A DNA stretch of 64,000 bases from Rotaria macrura (taxonomy: Eukaryota > Rotifera > Eurotatoria > Philodinida > Philodinidae). Below, one piece after another: positions 36,861 to 48,889 of the stretch; position 1 is the first letter of the stretch, and the number at the start of each line of letters is the position of its first letter. The notes beneath the pieces were generated by a model. The model made no database searches, was not told the origin of the DNA, and saw nothing but the letters and a program-made list of their open reading frames with translations. Both the position numbers and the translations under genes were made by a program. The stretch spans positions 1 through 64,000 of the forward strand of contig OENT01000825.1 of the NCBI GenBank assembly GCA_900239685.1. The letters are read 5' to 3'.

Positions 36861-37433
36861 GTTCAGACGATCAAAGCAGTTGACTCTCAACTTCTGATCA
36901 GAGATACGCGAGTCAGGTTAACTATGATCGAATTCAAGTCCAGTTGTTCTCAAAATAGGGAAGCTTTAGATTCATCTTGAGTCCAATCGTCGATTGGAAG
37001 TTGACATTTCCAAATCCAACGAGGCCAAATCTCTAACTAATTTAAGTGTTGAATCATAGGATTGAATCGTTTTTTGAGTTTCCTAATTTAATTTTGTGTA
37101 AGTTTATTGAAAACAAATCCTTCATCAATTCTTGATTTTGTTTCAACATAGTTAGCATCTGTAATATCCTTGTTCAAATGTCTCATTGAGATTATCGAAA
37201 TACATAGGCACTTTATGAGAAAATTCTTTCTGCACGTAGCAACATGACAGAAATCATTAACAATATCTATGAGTGGGAAGTGAAGGTAGATATGAATATT
37301 CTCTTGAGTCCTTTAAGAATCACACCTAGTTATACTAAACATCAGAATAAATTTAACTAAATTCATACAATACATAATGAGACACATGCAAGTTATGCTT
37401 GCTCTTAAAACTGGTTATGCAAGTATGAAGTAT
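36861..37433. other. Intergenic, no gene recognised
   Basis: Nothing supported between the duplicated block and the foldback element. Confidence 0.4.
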
Positions 37434-37878
37434 GATTTTTGTATGATTAATTTTTAGTCCTTCAATTTATGGATTTTAAATTAGATTGATTTTGACCCAT
37501 TTTTATTTGGTAGCATTTCGTCAACAAAATAGTCTCCGTCAAACTCTATATAAAAATGTACACACAATTTCGACGCATACACATATTTACATTTTCTTTT
37601 ATTTACTTACTACTGATTGATAGTGGAAAGAGCAAGGTTGTGATACTTAACGGAGATTTACTTTTGAGTTTTTCTCTTCATTAGTTCCACTATTCAATCA
37701 GTAGTAAGTAAATAAAAGAAAATGTAAATATTTGTATGCGTCGAAATTGTGTGTACATTTTTATATAGTCTGACGAAGACTACGTCGTTGACGAAATACT
37801 AGTAAATAAAATTGAACAGAAATCGATCTAATTTAAAATCAATAAATAGGAGGAGTAAAAATTAATTATACAAAAATC
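37434..37878. mobile_element. Foldback MITE with very similar arms, about 445 bp
   Basis: The left arm runs GATTTTTGTATGATTAATTT and onward to about 37627, and is mirrored from 37685 to 37878. The inner ~90 bp (AAAAATGTACACACAATTTC, then ATTTACATTTTCTTTTATTT) differ by one or two bases between arms, so the hairpin is young or kept homogeneous. The loop is only about 50 bp. TA near each end is suggestive but offset by one base, so the target duplication is not certain. Confidence 0.7.
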
Positions 37879-40640
37879 TAAATGACTTTCGCCAATGCTC
37901 ATCAATATCAAGAGTCAAGTTGGATGTTTTCTTCTTTCGTTAGAAAGCATAATTCAGTTAAATTATGATGAAAGGGAGAACATTTTCTAGAATGTTAACG
38001 ATAAACACAATAGAATTTCATAGTAAATGGAGAATTTGAATATTTTGTTGTGCGAATCTCACATTTAATTTATTTACAAAAAGAAATTTATCTGAGTTAA
38101 TTCGATGTTTTTTCGGGAAGACATATCAACTTAAGTCAAATCAAGTCATAGTTCATCCGATAATTCTTCAAGTCCAGTGGAAACACGTCAAAAATGACTT
38201 TATTTGAGTGAGGCTTAAGTGATTTTTAACTCGAATCTTCCATTTCTTCTTTTTCAAATTTATTATGTCTCATCGATACTGAAATCGACAGATGCAAATT
38301 ACTTTGATCGGCAGAAAACTAATTCCCTAGAAATCATCTATTATCAACAACAACGTTTGAGATTTCAGCTGAATAATGATTATGCAAATTTATCTTAAAA
38401 TCACTTAATTCAGTATTCTACTTGGTGAGAGACGTGCCATCCAATAGAGAATACCACAAAATCAATGAATCGAACGTTTGATCTCAGCCGCCGTTCACTA
38501 GTATTTCTAAGTAATCCCAACGAATTTATTGAAGGTTATCCACATCAAACATGTCTTCGAGTTGTAGGACCACGTGTGATGCTGTTAGAAGATTTACCGG
38601 CAGCCGATAGGACTAGTGCATTAACTTGACAAACATTAACTCCAAATTAGAAGAAGACCATTAAATTCAACGAATTTAGAAATTGTCTCGTGTAAGTAGT
38701 AACACAAGTGTTAGAGAGCCTTTAGCTACCTGCAGTGAGAATCATAAGGAAGATTTTTGTCTGTTTAATGTTCGAAGGATTCAAATTTTGTTCAGTCTTT
38801 TTACGACTTTATAACTGAATGTCTATCTTTCCTTCTACCTACAATTTATGGAATGAGTTAATCGTCTCTCTCTCCTTCTCATCATGTATGTCCATGCATG
38901 ATCTAATATCGGAAAATTTTTATAAGATCAATTCAATATTTTTTACAACAGCTATCAAATGTTCTTAGCACTACGCATAGATGTGAGGATTCGCATCTCT
39001 ACTGATCATTCCCCACATTGAAACCATTCTCTTGCCTCAATTGTTCTTATTCAATAATTGTTCTTTATTAAATCTTAAATACACTTGGCTAATCTTAGCA
39101 TTTCTTGTTTTTATCCTCTCCACGCCTTGAACTCTAAAATTTAATGCTACGCTTCCATGATAATTTTACCTTTACATTGCATCCTCACTATTGAACACAT
39201 GTCGATCATATTGAGGAGTATTTCTTCTTAATTGAGAGACTAAAAGTTAGCACCAATACATAGTGTGATAGAATCTCGCATGTAGTGCGGCAAACGGGAA
39301 TTCGGACACTTTGATCAGCGGAATATTAATAGGAATCACTCGAGAGTAGATACATAACCGATTTAAAGTGTTTTAATTATTTGGTAATTTTAATCGATTT
39401 CTTAAAATGTATGCGAAAAAAGTAAGTGTATGGCAAGGAAATTATAAAAATAGAAGTGATAAAAACAACTATGCAGGTATTGTTTAAAAAATATACGTCG
39501 TTTAGCGACGGATTTATCATGTGTTCCAATTCCAGTCAGCTCAATAATTTGTGCAAGGATCTTTAATAGTGCTCGATGAAGACTGAAGACTTCATGGCAT
39601 TCATGAATTTTATGATACACTGTATGAATTCGTGTTTCTTAAGAAAATTTTGCTATCATTATACTACTATTATTAGTTCACTCTGATTCATTTAGTTGAT
39701 GTAAAATGATAAACTAATATTTTACGTAACAAGTATGCTAATTACAAATGTATGTTTATGTTTGGATATTTAGGTATCAATAAGAAAAGTTGTCCTCGTC
39801 TAGTAAGCTGCTTGACCCATTTCGCATGTTAATCTCAAGCGCAAGTACTGTTTGTTCTCACAATTACGAAAGAACTGAACGGTAAGTAGAAGATCGCATA
39901 GAGAGGCTTCACTAAAATTTCTCTCTGATTATTTTCATTTACTTAAGTAGTGTTCTGTGTTACTTTAAATGCCTATCTCTCATACAAGGAGCATTACGGG
40001 CATGAAAGATTGCTGTTTTCATAAACTAAAATGTTTTAAATAAAAAAAGACTGTTTTCTGTGTGCTTTAAGAACAATCTAATTGGATGAAAAAATTACAA
40101 TGATGTCTACAGCTATGGTATCGAGGCCACTTTTAAAAACGTTTTTCACAGGAAAAAAAACGAAAAAACGTACACTGTTTCAACATACCGATAGATATAT
40201 TAGTCATAATTCCAGGAAAAACGTGTCTCTTAGTCCCAATCATGCAGCTGATTACATGTATGTCCCATACACGAATGATTGCTCGCACAAGGTATTTATG
40301 TTTCACGACAATGCACAAGCATCGAAGTTTCTGAAATGAGTGCTACTATTCAATCGTATTCCAATGTGTAATATATCATAGGAACTCCAGCTATTCTATA
40401 TCGAGGAGGGAAAAAAAACTCTTTTTATAACCTTATATTGATAGATTATTTATTATGGTATTCTGATAGAATTGGAATGTTATGAAGCAAAAGGAAGCAA
40501 TTCAATTAAGAAAAGTGGATGGTACAATATTAAAATGAATAGCGAAAATATTGAATAATATGTTTTGATTTGATTCTTTTTCTGTATGGAATAAGCTCAT
40601 AGAGAAAATGTTAGTGTCTTTTATGTTTGATGTTGAATAT
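37879..40640. other. Intergenic between foldback element and ferritin gene 2
   Basis: Frames at 39402-39620 (minus) and 40082-40339 (plus) lack motifs. The last about 250 bp is the 3' flank of ferritin gene 2 and resembles the 3' flank of gene 3 (shared GGTACAATA(A)TAAAATGAA and AATAAGCTCAT-like words). Confidence 0.45.
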
Positions 40641-41501
40641 TTAACTGCTCAGTCCTTCTTTATCGAAGATAAATTCACCAAGACCAGCACCACAACGACG
40701 TAAGTTGGTAATGTATTTCGCATATTCTTTGATTGATTCAACCTAAACATATTGAATAAGAGTAGAAGAAAATTCAAGACTAAACAATGCCTTACTTGTT
40801 CATCAAGAAATTCGTCTTCAAGATAATTGGTCAGATGTGGATCACTAGAGCGAAAAAACGATGATCATTCGATTATAATCTAAATATTGATTAGCGATCG
40901 TACTTTTGCTTGGTAGCCGATGCATGTAATTCAAGTAGTGCTTGATAAACATCCTTTTCTAGTTGCAATGCCATTTGATGAGCTTCCAAAGGTGAACTCC
41001 AGCTTTGTTGTTCTGGTTTCTAAATTTCCACCGAAATGAAATCATTTTTACAGCATAGTAACAAATGGAAAGACAATTATCATACCTTGATGTCCAAAAG
41101 AACAATAGTACCACCACGTTTGTTTTGATATTCCATGAACTCGTTTGCATGTTCTTGTTCTTCCTTTGCCATTTTTTCGAAGTATTCATGATGTCCTTAG
41201 TTAAAAAACGAGTTGTTTCGAGGTAAAAGAATGTTATTTATTTTCGTATTACCTTTTAAAGCAACATCAGATCGATCAAAATGATGAGCCATAGCCGTGT
41301 AGACATAGCTGGCATACAGTTCCAAGTTGATTTGGCGATTGATCAAACCTTCATTATCTTCATGATAGTTGCTGAAACGGGTCGTATTGTTGAATAGAAA
41401 AAGAAGCTTTCGAAATAAACAACTTACTATCGGACCAAATTTTCGGCTGGTTGATTTGGTGCCACGACACCTTTTGATGCAGTTGTAGTACCCGTTGACA
41501 T
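40641..41501 (-). CDS. Ferritin, cytosolic ferroxidase-type subunit, gene 2 (189 aa)
   Basis: Iron-storage cage subunit. Six exons: 41501-41428, 41371-41253, 41195-41086, 41019-40904, 40844-40796, 40742-40641. All ferroxidase residues seen in gene 1 are kept. It differs from gene 1 in [12 protein letters not shown] at the end of helix A, in exon 4 (KPEQQSW and ATKQ rather than KPTQQSW and ATNH), and in its C-terminus KEGLSS. The N-terminus is the same as gene 1 ([11 protein letters not shown]). Intron 1 and intron 2 match gene 3, while intron 3 matches gene 1. It has its own IRE and TATA box upstream. Confidence 0.95.
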
Positions 41502-41574
41502 GATTTAAATCAGATGAGTTCTGTTGAAATACGTAGAAAAATTGTTTGATAGGACTGGCGATGGCTTGAAAACA

Positions 41575-41615
41575 CGACTCGTAACGAACAGTCACTGCTG
41601 CTGCAAAACAAATCG
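41575..41615 (-). promoter_or_regulatory. Iron-responsive element, ferritin gene 2
   Basis: Same structure as the gene 1 element, with the C bulge, AGCAG/CTGTT stem and CAGTGA loop. The lower stem 3' strand is CGAGTCG, in which one A-U pair is replaced by a G-U pair, so pairing is kept despite a base change. Confidence 0.88.
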
Positions 41616-41648
41616 AATAACTGAAGAAAAGTGGCAAGCAGCATTTGT

Positions 41649-41655
41649 ATTTATA
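41649..41655 (-). promoter_or_regulatory. TATA box, ferritin gene 2
   Basis: TATAAAT on the minus strand, 34 nt upstream of the IRE, in a block conserved with the other two ferritin promoters. Confidence 0.6.
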
Positions 41656-44402
41656 TGAAGAGAGAAAAAAAAATAAATCGTGATAACGTGAGAGGGCAAA
41701 NCAAAAAAGGTATGCGCGTTGTTTTCTTTCTTTATTTTTTTTTCTGCGCGTGATCTGTATGCATGGTTTCTCAAGCGTTTACATTAGCTGATAGTAAGAA
41801 AAAAGAAACTCATTGCACACCTGTACTGCGTATTCTATATGAAAAAGAGAAACGAAAAACATCAGATAGGTGGAAAAGAGGGCAAAGATAAAGGTTGCTG
41901 CGCGAGAAGTAAAAAAATTAAATAAACAAAATTATAATAAAAGACTTCTGAAAAGTCTGTAAGTAGCTGGAATTAAAAATTTAGTTTTTTTATCAGCGCT
42001 ATAAAACTAATAGAAAAGTAGAATGTTGAAAATAGCTTGCCAGACATAGTTTTCGCTCAAGAACCTCAATGAGCACTGTTATCATATTTTATAGATTGTT
42101 GCACTTGGAAAACAATCTCTTCGTTATTTTTTGCGTGCCAAAACTTTTCTTTGAATTATTATTAGTTGCTCGGTGTTATTCATTTTCGTACTTTTTTTCG
42201 TCTGAAAGAATATGTTCAGTGTGTGAACAATTAAATTACATAAATAATGAAACTATCGTGGATAGTCTCTATATTAAGTGCATTATGTTATTGCGCACTG
42301 TTAAACATTCTGATTCATTACTGCTTGTATTTTAATCATATGAGAAATGTTGTTAGTCAATTGAAATCAAAGTTGTCGTATCGGATAGATTTTTCAGGCA
42401 AATCTTGGATTTTTAATGTTTGTGCTTGAATTATTACCGGTCTGTAATATTTCCCTTGACTATTGTTGACGTAGTAGAGAATATTTTATGATAGGAAAAA
42501 AGCTCTTTCTTTCGTCCTATTGGGTACTAGAAAGCGACAGTATTTTTTTCGTCGTCATTCTTTCTCTTACTTATTCGCTTCGATCACTAAAAAATATTTT
42601 ATGACTAAAAAACTAAAGGCCTATGAAATCTGTTGAATCTGCATTGAAATTTCTTTCGCTTCATCGAATCAAAGTCAGAGCCATTGCAACTTATTTATTC
42701 TGCTAACAAGTACGATTTAAGAAAACAACAAAGCCTTAGTTTGTATAAGCATTCGTAGTTCAGTAGCATTTCTAATCTTATTCATAGTGTAATTAGACAA
42801 TGGAATAAGTTATCATCGTTGAAATAGATCTTTGCATATTTTTCTGAATCTACGGGGAAAAACAGATATTCCCGGATTTTTCAGCTTCTGATACTTATAT
42901 TTCGACTGCTTTACATTCATAACTGATGTATCATTGACGATCATCGTTGAAACTTTGCATAGATACATTTTTTATTTTTCACAATAAGTGAGAAAGTATT
43001 TTAATATCAATCTTGAAAGTGTCAGTTCATTTATTTTGATTTCAAGAAAATTTACGATACTACTCAGGTGCTTTCAAGCTTGCTAACTGTTTTAGCTGAG
43101 GGTCGTTAAACTCTGGTCGTAAGAGTTGCTTTTGGTCGACGATGACCAGAACCCTTAAAACTTCAAATGGCGAACGCTCTCAGTGTTTTCTTCGAAAACA
43201 TAAGTTGATTTCATGTTGATGCCCATCGATATTAAGAGAATCATGACGAAAACAAAAACGAAAACAAAAACATGATGTCTCATAAAATAAATATTTTCCT
43301 ACGTGTACTAATGGTACAAAAAAACAACATGATATTGTTGTCCTTAAAAAACTAAGCGAATCCTCCCGAGCCAATAAAAATGATTACTTTATTCTTATAT
43401 CAAATAAAAAACATGAGTAATCACCTTTCGAAAAAGGAAAGTGCAAATAATTGACCTGTTTAGCTCTTCACTCATATTCTTAGATAAATTGAAAACACGT
43501 AACGATATTAGTAAGGCATGTTTGATTATGCAATAAGATGAACTCGTAAACATTATTTAAACGTTCTTTTCTAATTCTGATATAAGAACTTTGGTAAGGC
43601 AAGAAAAAAAATCATGTTCTAAAATTAAAGTTGCACCAACAGTTTCCAAAGTAGCATTCTTTGGTGCAGTAAAAATGTTATTGTGTTACCATTTATTGAA
43701 TATTATGAAGTATCATAATTTTAATTCACAGACGATGCTGTTGTTTACCATCATTTTTTGAGTTCTGTTTTTACTACGCGAAGCTCGCGACTATCTAACT
43801 GTTCAACGTGTAAGTAAGATTTTTGGATGCATCTAAGTAGGTTGAAAGTGGAAAAGAAGCACGAAAATATTTTTATAGGAAACAAAAGCCAATGCTATCG
43901 TTTTTATTGCATATTGTTGACGATTCATAAAATAGGTCATTTTTAGGTCGATCAGATGACACTAAATCAAGGGTGTTACATCTGGAAAAATAACACGAAT
44001 AATAATATTAAGAAAAGTGATGGAAATATAAATTTCAATCTATAAATAACTAAAGCCTAGATTGAAACGACAATGTAACAGAAATAAGCAATCATGATCT
44101 AAGAATCTATTAGAGATTTTAAAATTTATGAATAAAAATAGGGGGAGAACAAACAAAACATTCTCATTTCTGATGATTTTTTACGCAATCCAACTTTTGT
44201 ATGACATTGTATCTCAATGATTCGATAAAAAATCTTGCTGATAGGGTATGAACCCTTGATCCTCATATTCTTATGTTTCTGTCAATTGAGGATTACTATC
44301 GTAGAAATATGGCGAGATGAACCTCATTCATTATATCTCATATAGAAGAAAAGGGGTGATTAGGGGTTAAGTTCTATATGAAAATGAAATAACGGTCTAC
44401 TA
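41656..44402. other. Upstream region of ferritin gene 2
   Basis: A single N at 41701 marks a probable scaffold join. Frames at 42069-42335 and 42247-42429 (plus) and 43180-43374 (minus) are without motifs. No gene recognised. Confidence 0.45.
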
Positions 44403-44526
44403 AACTTTGATCGAAAGTAAAAATGTCGATAGTAGAGGCGCCACGTACCATATCACCCACATGTTATGTGGCGCCTCTACTTTCGACATTTGTCCATATT
44501 CGACATTTTTACTTTCTACCAAAGTT
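44403..44526. repeat. Short hairpin element, 124 bp
   Basis: The ends AACTTTGATCGAAAGTAAAAATG and, inverted, AACTTTGGTAGAAAGTAAAAATG enclose a second exact inverted pair, GTAGAGGCGCCAC (44431 on) with GTGGCGCCTCTAC (44468-44480), around a loop of about 24 nt. It could be a tiny MITE or a structured RNA. No target duplication was found. Confidence 0.5.
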
Positions 44527-45290
44527 CGCTGCCCCGCAATCACTATGTTATAGCTCATTAAAATGTATGAGGCGCAATAGTTTTCAAATATAAGAAATTA
44601 TTTATATTTTTCAAGTAACATATTGCTTTGCTTATATTCGAATTTCCTGCTGAGAAGAACCTCCTTTGTTTCATGCTGGCTTTAAGAAAATGATTACAAA
44701 AAAATTTCTGAATAAACTTTCATTTCGAGTAAATATTTTCCACCATGTTAAAAGACTATGTTCTCCCGTCATTTCCAATTAGAATCAATTGATCGATCTT
44801 GAAAAGACAACTATGTCGGTATAAATGTTCAAACTATTATTGAAACACCGACGTTTTCTCAAATGATCTCTTTTATTATTCACAATAGCAAGTTAAGAAT
44901 GCATGTTGGCCATACTTCTCTAAGGACTTCTAAAAAGCAGGTACGTTTCTTTGATATTCTATTTTGATTCTTTGAAATAACAATAACAACATACAAAATG
45001 TTTACTTAAACTCTTTCGATGAATCTTTTTCTCATTTTCAAGCATCTCATGACATGTTGATGCTATTTTAACAACTCTTATCTCTTTTTATATCACTTGT
45101 CTTATGCACTTTTTATTACTCAAATAAAAAACAGCATTCATATCTCAGTCGACCGTTTAATTCAACTATTCGAAATATTGTCGGATACTTGAAAATCTCT
45201 TGTGTATGTGAGCATCTTAGATCATACGACACAGAATGAATTTTTATTTGTTTATTCGAGTATCAGTCAGTAGAGAAGGCATTCAATTAC
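44527..45290. other. Intergenic, no gene recognised
   Basis: Nothing supported. Confidence 0.4.
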
Positions 45291-45905
45291 GTAACTGAAA
45301 GTGCCATCTTGATACACGTTAGCTTTCACTTTGGAGCATACCATTAACGACCCAAATGATATCTTAGTTTATCATTCAAATAAAAAACTGCTTGACCAAA
45401 GCGAATTTCAGAGTGCACAACTTTAAAAAGATGTACGTGTATCGATGTTAATGTTCATCGGATTTCATAGACAATCGATTGATTTATCAATGAATACAAA
45501 ACTTACATGGACTATAGTTATTCTCTCAAACAATAAGTGGTCGGTGTGAGAGCAAGTAGTTGAAATGTTTTCTTCGCTAATCATATTACTAAAGAAACGG
45601 AACAGTGATGTTGTCTGTTGATAGACGTTTTTCATAGTATCAAATTGGTTTTTAATTCTCAAATTCAAAAGTCACAATGATGATTGACGAAAAATCTCGT
45701 GTGAATGATCGCATCTACAACTAACCAGCGATTGACATCCTGACACGGACGTGTTTTTCGTTTTTGTCGCTTGCATTTCTTTGAAAAAACAACAACTAAG
45801 ACTTGGAAATCGGTAATAGGCAATAGAAAAGAAATGATGCATTTTGTAACGAAGGTGTGTATTCGATATATTGATAGTTGACTGATGCTTCATTGATGAT
45901 ATGTT
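45291..45905 (-). repeat. Duplicated block, copy B (615 bp)
   Basis: Second copy of the block at 36189-36860. It keeps the donor CAT|GTAAGT after the frame containing NQFDTMKNVYQQTTSLFRFF, but has lost about 57 bp and carries scattered substitutions. The spacing to the ferritin gene downstream (about 4-4.6 kb) is similar in both copies, suggesting an old segmental duplication that included ferritin. Confidence 0.7.
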
Positions 45906-47942
45906 CTTGTAACGATCACTGTTGCTGACTGTTGAGTCTTGTGGTAGATATTGTGAAAATCTTATTCAAAAAAGATTTCAAATGAGAGGCCACATATGAT
46001 AGTACCTACAACGCAGAGAAGGATTTATCTCGTTCTACATGAGACGAAACTCCAGGAAATCATCATTAATGGCTATTTTCCGGAGAGAAAAATGACAACA
46101 GGAAATGTTTAAAAAGCCGAAGTATGGCTATTGAGTTTTGCAATTTTTCGTTCAAAATTTTTATATTCAACGAGAAGTAATAAACAAATGAATATTTTCA
46201 TCAATCATTTGTCACATTATCAAAAACAAAAGGAACATTAGCTTGTTGTACGTTCTTTGGCCAATTCTGCTCTATTGACTTATTTATATCCCTGATTAAG
46301 GTCATTTTATTATTTTATTGAAATTGAATTGATGCGTTCGTCTACTCTGCTTCTTGTTTGTATCAATCACGTTAAGATATGTATTATATGATCGTTGGAA
46401 AATTTAAAACTATTACATCGATTCTGATTTTGTTTGTGATGCTAAATCGAATGGGAGAATGCTTTTATGTAGCTAAATAAATTGATACGTCCATTTACAT
46501 TTCGAGAAAAATGGCATAAGTTCTTGTGTTTAGTTATCCAAAGGACACATCGATTCGATAGGTTTCTTTACGATAAATAAAGTCAGATATCGAATAATTT
46601 AGTGTCGAAATGATCAACGTAAAATGCTCTACAAATCATGTAAGCAATATTTGCTTCGAAGAAAGACATCAAAATGCCGAACAGGATCGCACGGAGAGAT
46701 TTGATGAAAAACTTTAATTGTAAATTGGCTTTGATGGCCTTTTCTTCCCAAAGTAAAAATTTGAGAACAATTAAATACTGCTTCTGGTCTATCAAGTTCT
46801 CGTTTTATCAAACTGATTCAACCTTCGTTTTGGCTCAATTCAATTCTCCTATAAAGTTCTTTTCATATTATCCCTCTTTAATGCAGTACACAGTTAACTA
46901 TAAGGGTTTTAAACGAAGAGTGAACAAGATTGTCAAAGATTCCTCACGATCTTAATGAAGATGTTTACAAGAAATCAGAATATGTCAGAGGTTGTATGAT
47001 TCGAGCAAAGTAGAATACATAAGTAGTATGTCACTTGTATCTGAATGAAACTGTAACTGAACTGTAAAAATATTCATTACTGTATTGGTCCGAACAATAC
47101 GTTCTAGACATTCTTTGAACTTTGATGATTTTGTATAGCTTCGCTTAATCAGCATTGAGAGATTCTATGGATACTCTCATGAATCTGATAGCATATTATT
47201 TTGGGCGCAACAAAAACCGAATTCTCATAACAACTACTGAATTCTCCTGGTTCGAGGGTAACTATCTATAATTATACCGTTTTATCTGCCTTTACATACG
47301 CACAGTCAATATGAACTTGTCTTGCAATTTTCTCCCATGAATTATAAATCAAACATCAGTGTATAATTGAACATTTGTATCTCATTTTGCACAGTAGTCA
47401 TTGAGCCTGTGTCACTCAGATAAACAAATGCCACTACTAATCACGAGACTAGAAACGAGCGTTTCACGTTCACGTATAGGAGGCGCTTACGTTGTAGAAT
47501 CACATCTACAGCGCCATTTGCTATCAGAAAACTGGAACGTTATCAGAGATAAATGTTAGCACATCGAGACATTTTCTCTCTAATTCTATGTTAAACCTAC
47601 CCTCAAGAAAATAAATTCCAGTACTCATTTTCAAAAGCTATTTACTTTTCATGATACTCGATAACGGTGTTACAACTAAGTTAACAATCAAAGGTAATGT
47701 GTAATGTGATGAATCATAGAAAAAGTATATATTTTATATCGATATTGAAAAAAATGTTTTTTTTTATTATTGAATTGTTATACAATCACGATGACAAGCA
47801 GTAAAATGAATGGATTTAATTAGTCAAAAAGGTTGGTACAATAATAAAATGAAGAATGGAAATAATGAATAGAATTTTTCGGTTTTTTCATGGAGTAAGC
47901 TCATGGGGAAAATGTTAGTCTTTCACTGTTGCTGTGTAATGT
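45906..47942. other. Intergenic; 3' flank of ferritin gene 3 at the end
   Basis: No recognised gene. A small imperfect hairpin (GGCGCT...TGTAGA / TCTACAGCGCC) lies at about 47483-47515. Overlapping frames at 46583-46955 occur on both strands and have no motif. Confidence 0.4.
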
Positions 47943-48732
47943 TTAACTGCTCAGCCCTTCTTTATCGAAGATAAATTCACCAAGACCAGCACCACAACGA
48001 CGTAAGTTGGTAATGTATTTCGCATATTCTTTGATTGATTCAACCTGCACAAAATAAAACGTAATAATAAAAGAAATTCAAAGCTAAATATTTCATTACT
48101 TGTTCGTCGAGAAATTCGCCTTCGAGATAATCGGTAAGGTGTGGATCACTAGAACGAAGAAAAACAATGATCATTTAATTATAATTTAAATAATCATACT
48201 TATGGTTGGTAGCCGATGCATGTAATTCAAGTAGTGCTTGATAAACATCCTTTTCTAATTGTAATCCCATTTCGTGAGCTTCCAAAGGTGAACTCCAGCT
48301 TTGTTGTGTCGGTTTCTAAAGATTTCAAACAGAAAGTTTTCATTCATTCTGATAGCAAAACCGAACACAATTATCGTACCTTGATGTCCAAAAGAACAAT
48401 AGTACCACCACGTTTGTTTTGATATTCCATGAACTCGTTTGCATGTTCTTGTTCTTCCTTTGCCATTTTTTCGAAGTATTCATGATGTCCTTTGTTAAAA
48501 AACGAGTTGTTTCGAGGTAAAAGAATGTTATTTATTTTCGTATTACCTTTTAAAGCAACATCAGGTCGATCAAAATGNCGATTGATCAAACCTTCATTAT
48601 CTTCATGATAGTTGCTGAAACGGGTCGTATTGTTGAATAGAAAAAGAAGCTTTCGAAATAAACAACTTACTATCGGACCAAATTTTCGGCTGGTTGATTT
48701 TCTGCAACGACACCTTTTTTTTCTGTCGACAT
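47943..48732 (-). CDS. Ferritin gene 3, exon 2 broken by an assembly gap
   Basis: Third ferritin paralogue. Exons: 48732-48671, 48614-48547 (gapped), 48489-48380, 48315-48200, 48148-48100, 48044-47943. At 48578 a single N replaces about 52 bp that are present in genes 1 and 2 (the ELYASYVY and AMAHH region of helix A, with two ferroxidase residues). This is more likely a gap than a real deletion. The remaining ferroxidase residues (EExxH, Glu, Gln) are present. The N-terminus differs ([18 protein letters not shown]), and the C-terminus is KEGLSS as in gene 2. Intron 5 matches gene 1 at 54 of 55 bases; introns 1 and 2 match gene 2. It has an IRE and TATA box. Confidence 0.9.
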
Positions 48733-48804
48733 AATTTTGATTTATTTATTTGTTGAAGTATGTAAAAAAATTGGTTGGAATGTACGATGACAATTAAGAA
48801 AACA

Positions 48805-48845
48805 CGATTCGTAACGAACAGTCACTGCTGCTGCAAAACAAATCG
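48805..48845 (-). promoter_or_regulatory. Iron-responsive element, ferritin gene 3
   Basis: Identical to the gene 1 element over the whole 41-nt hairpin, though the sequence between it and the start codon is diverged. This points to selection on the hairpin itself. Confidence 0.88.
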
Positions 48846-48882
48846 AACTAGTAACTGAAGAAAAGTGACAAAACGCATTCAT

Positions 48883-48889
48883 ATTTATA
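48883..48889 (-). promoter_or_regulatory. TATA box, ferritin gene 3
   Basis: TATAAAT on the minus strand, 38 nt upstream of the IRE, as in gene 1. Confidence 0.6.

Noticed and set aside
44225-44290. B-box-like sequence (GGGTTCATACCC on the minus strand) suggesting a tRNA
   Set aside because: The T-loop consensus is broken and no acceptor stem or A box fits around it.
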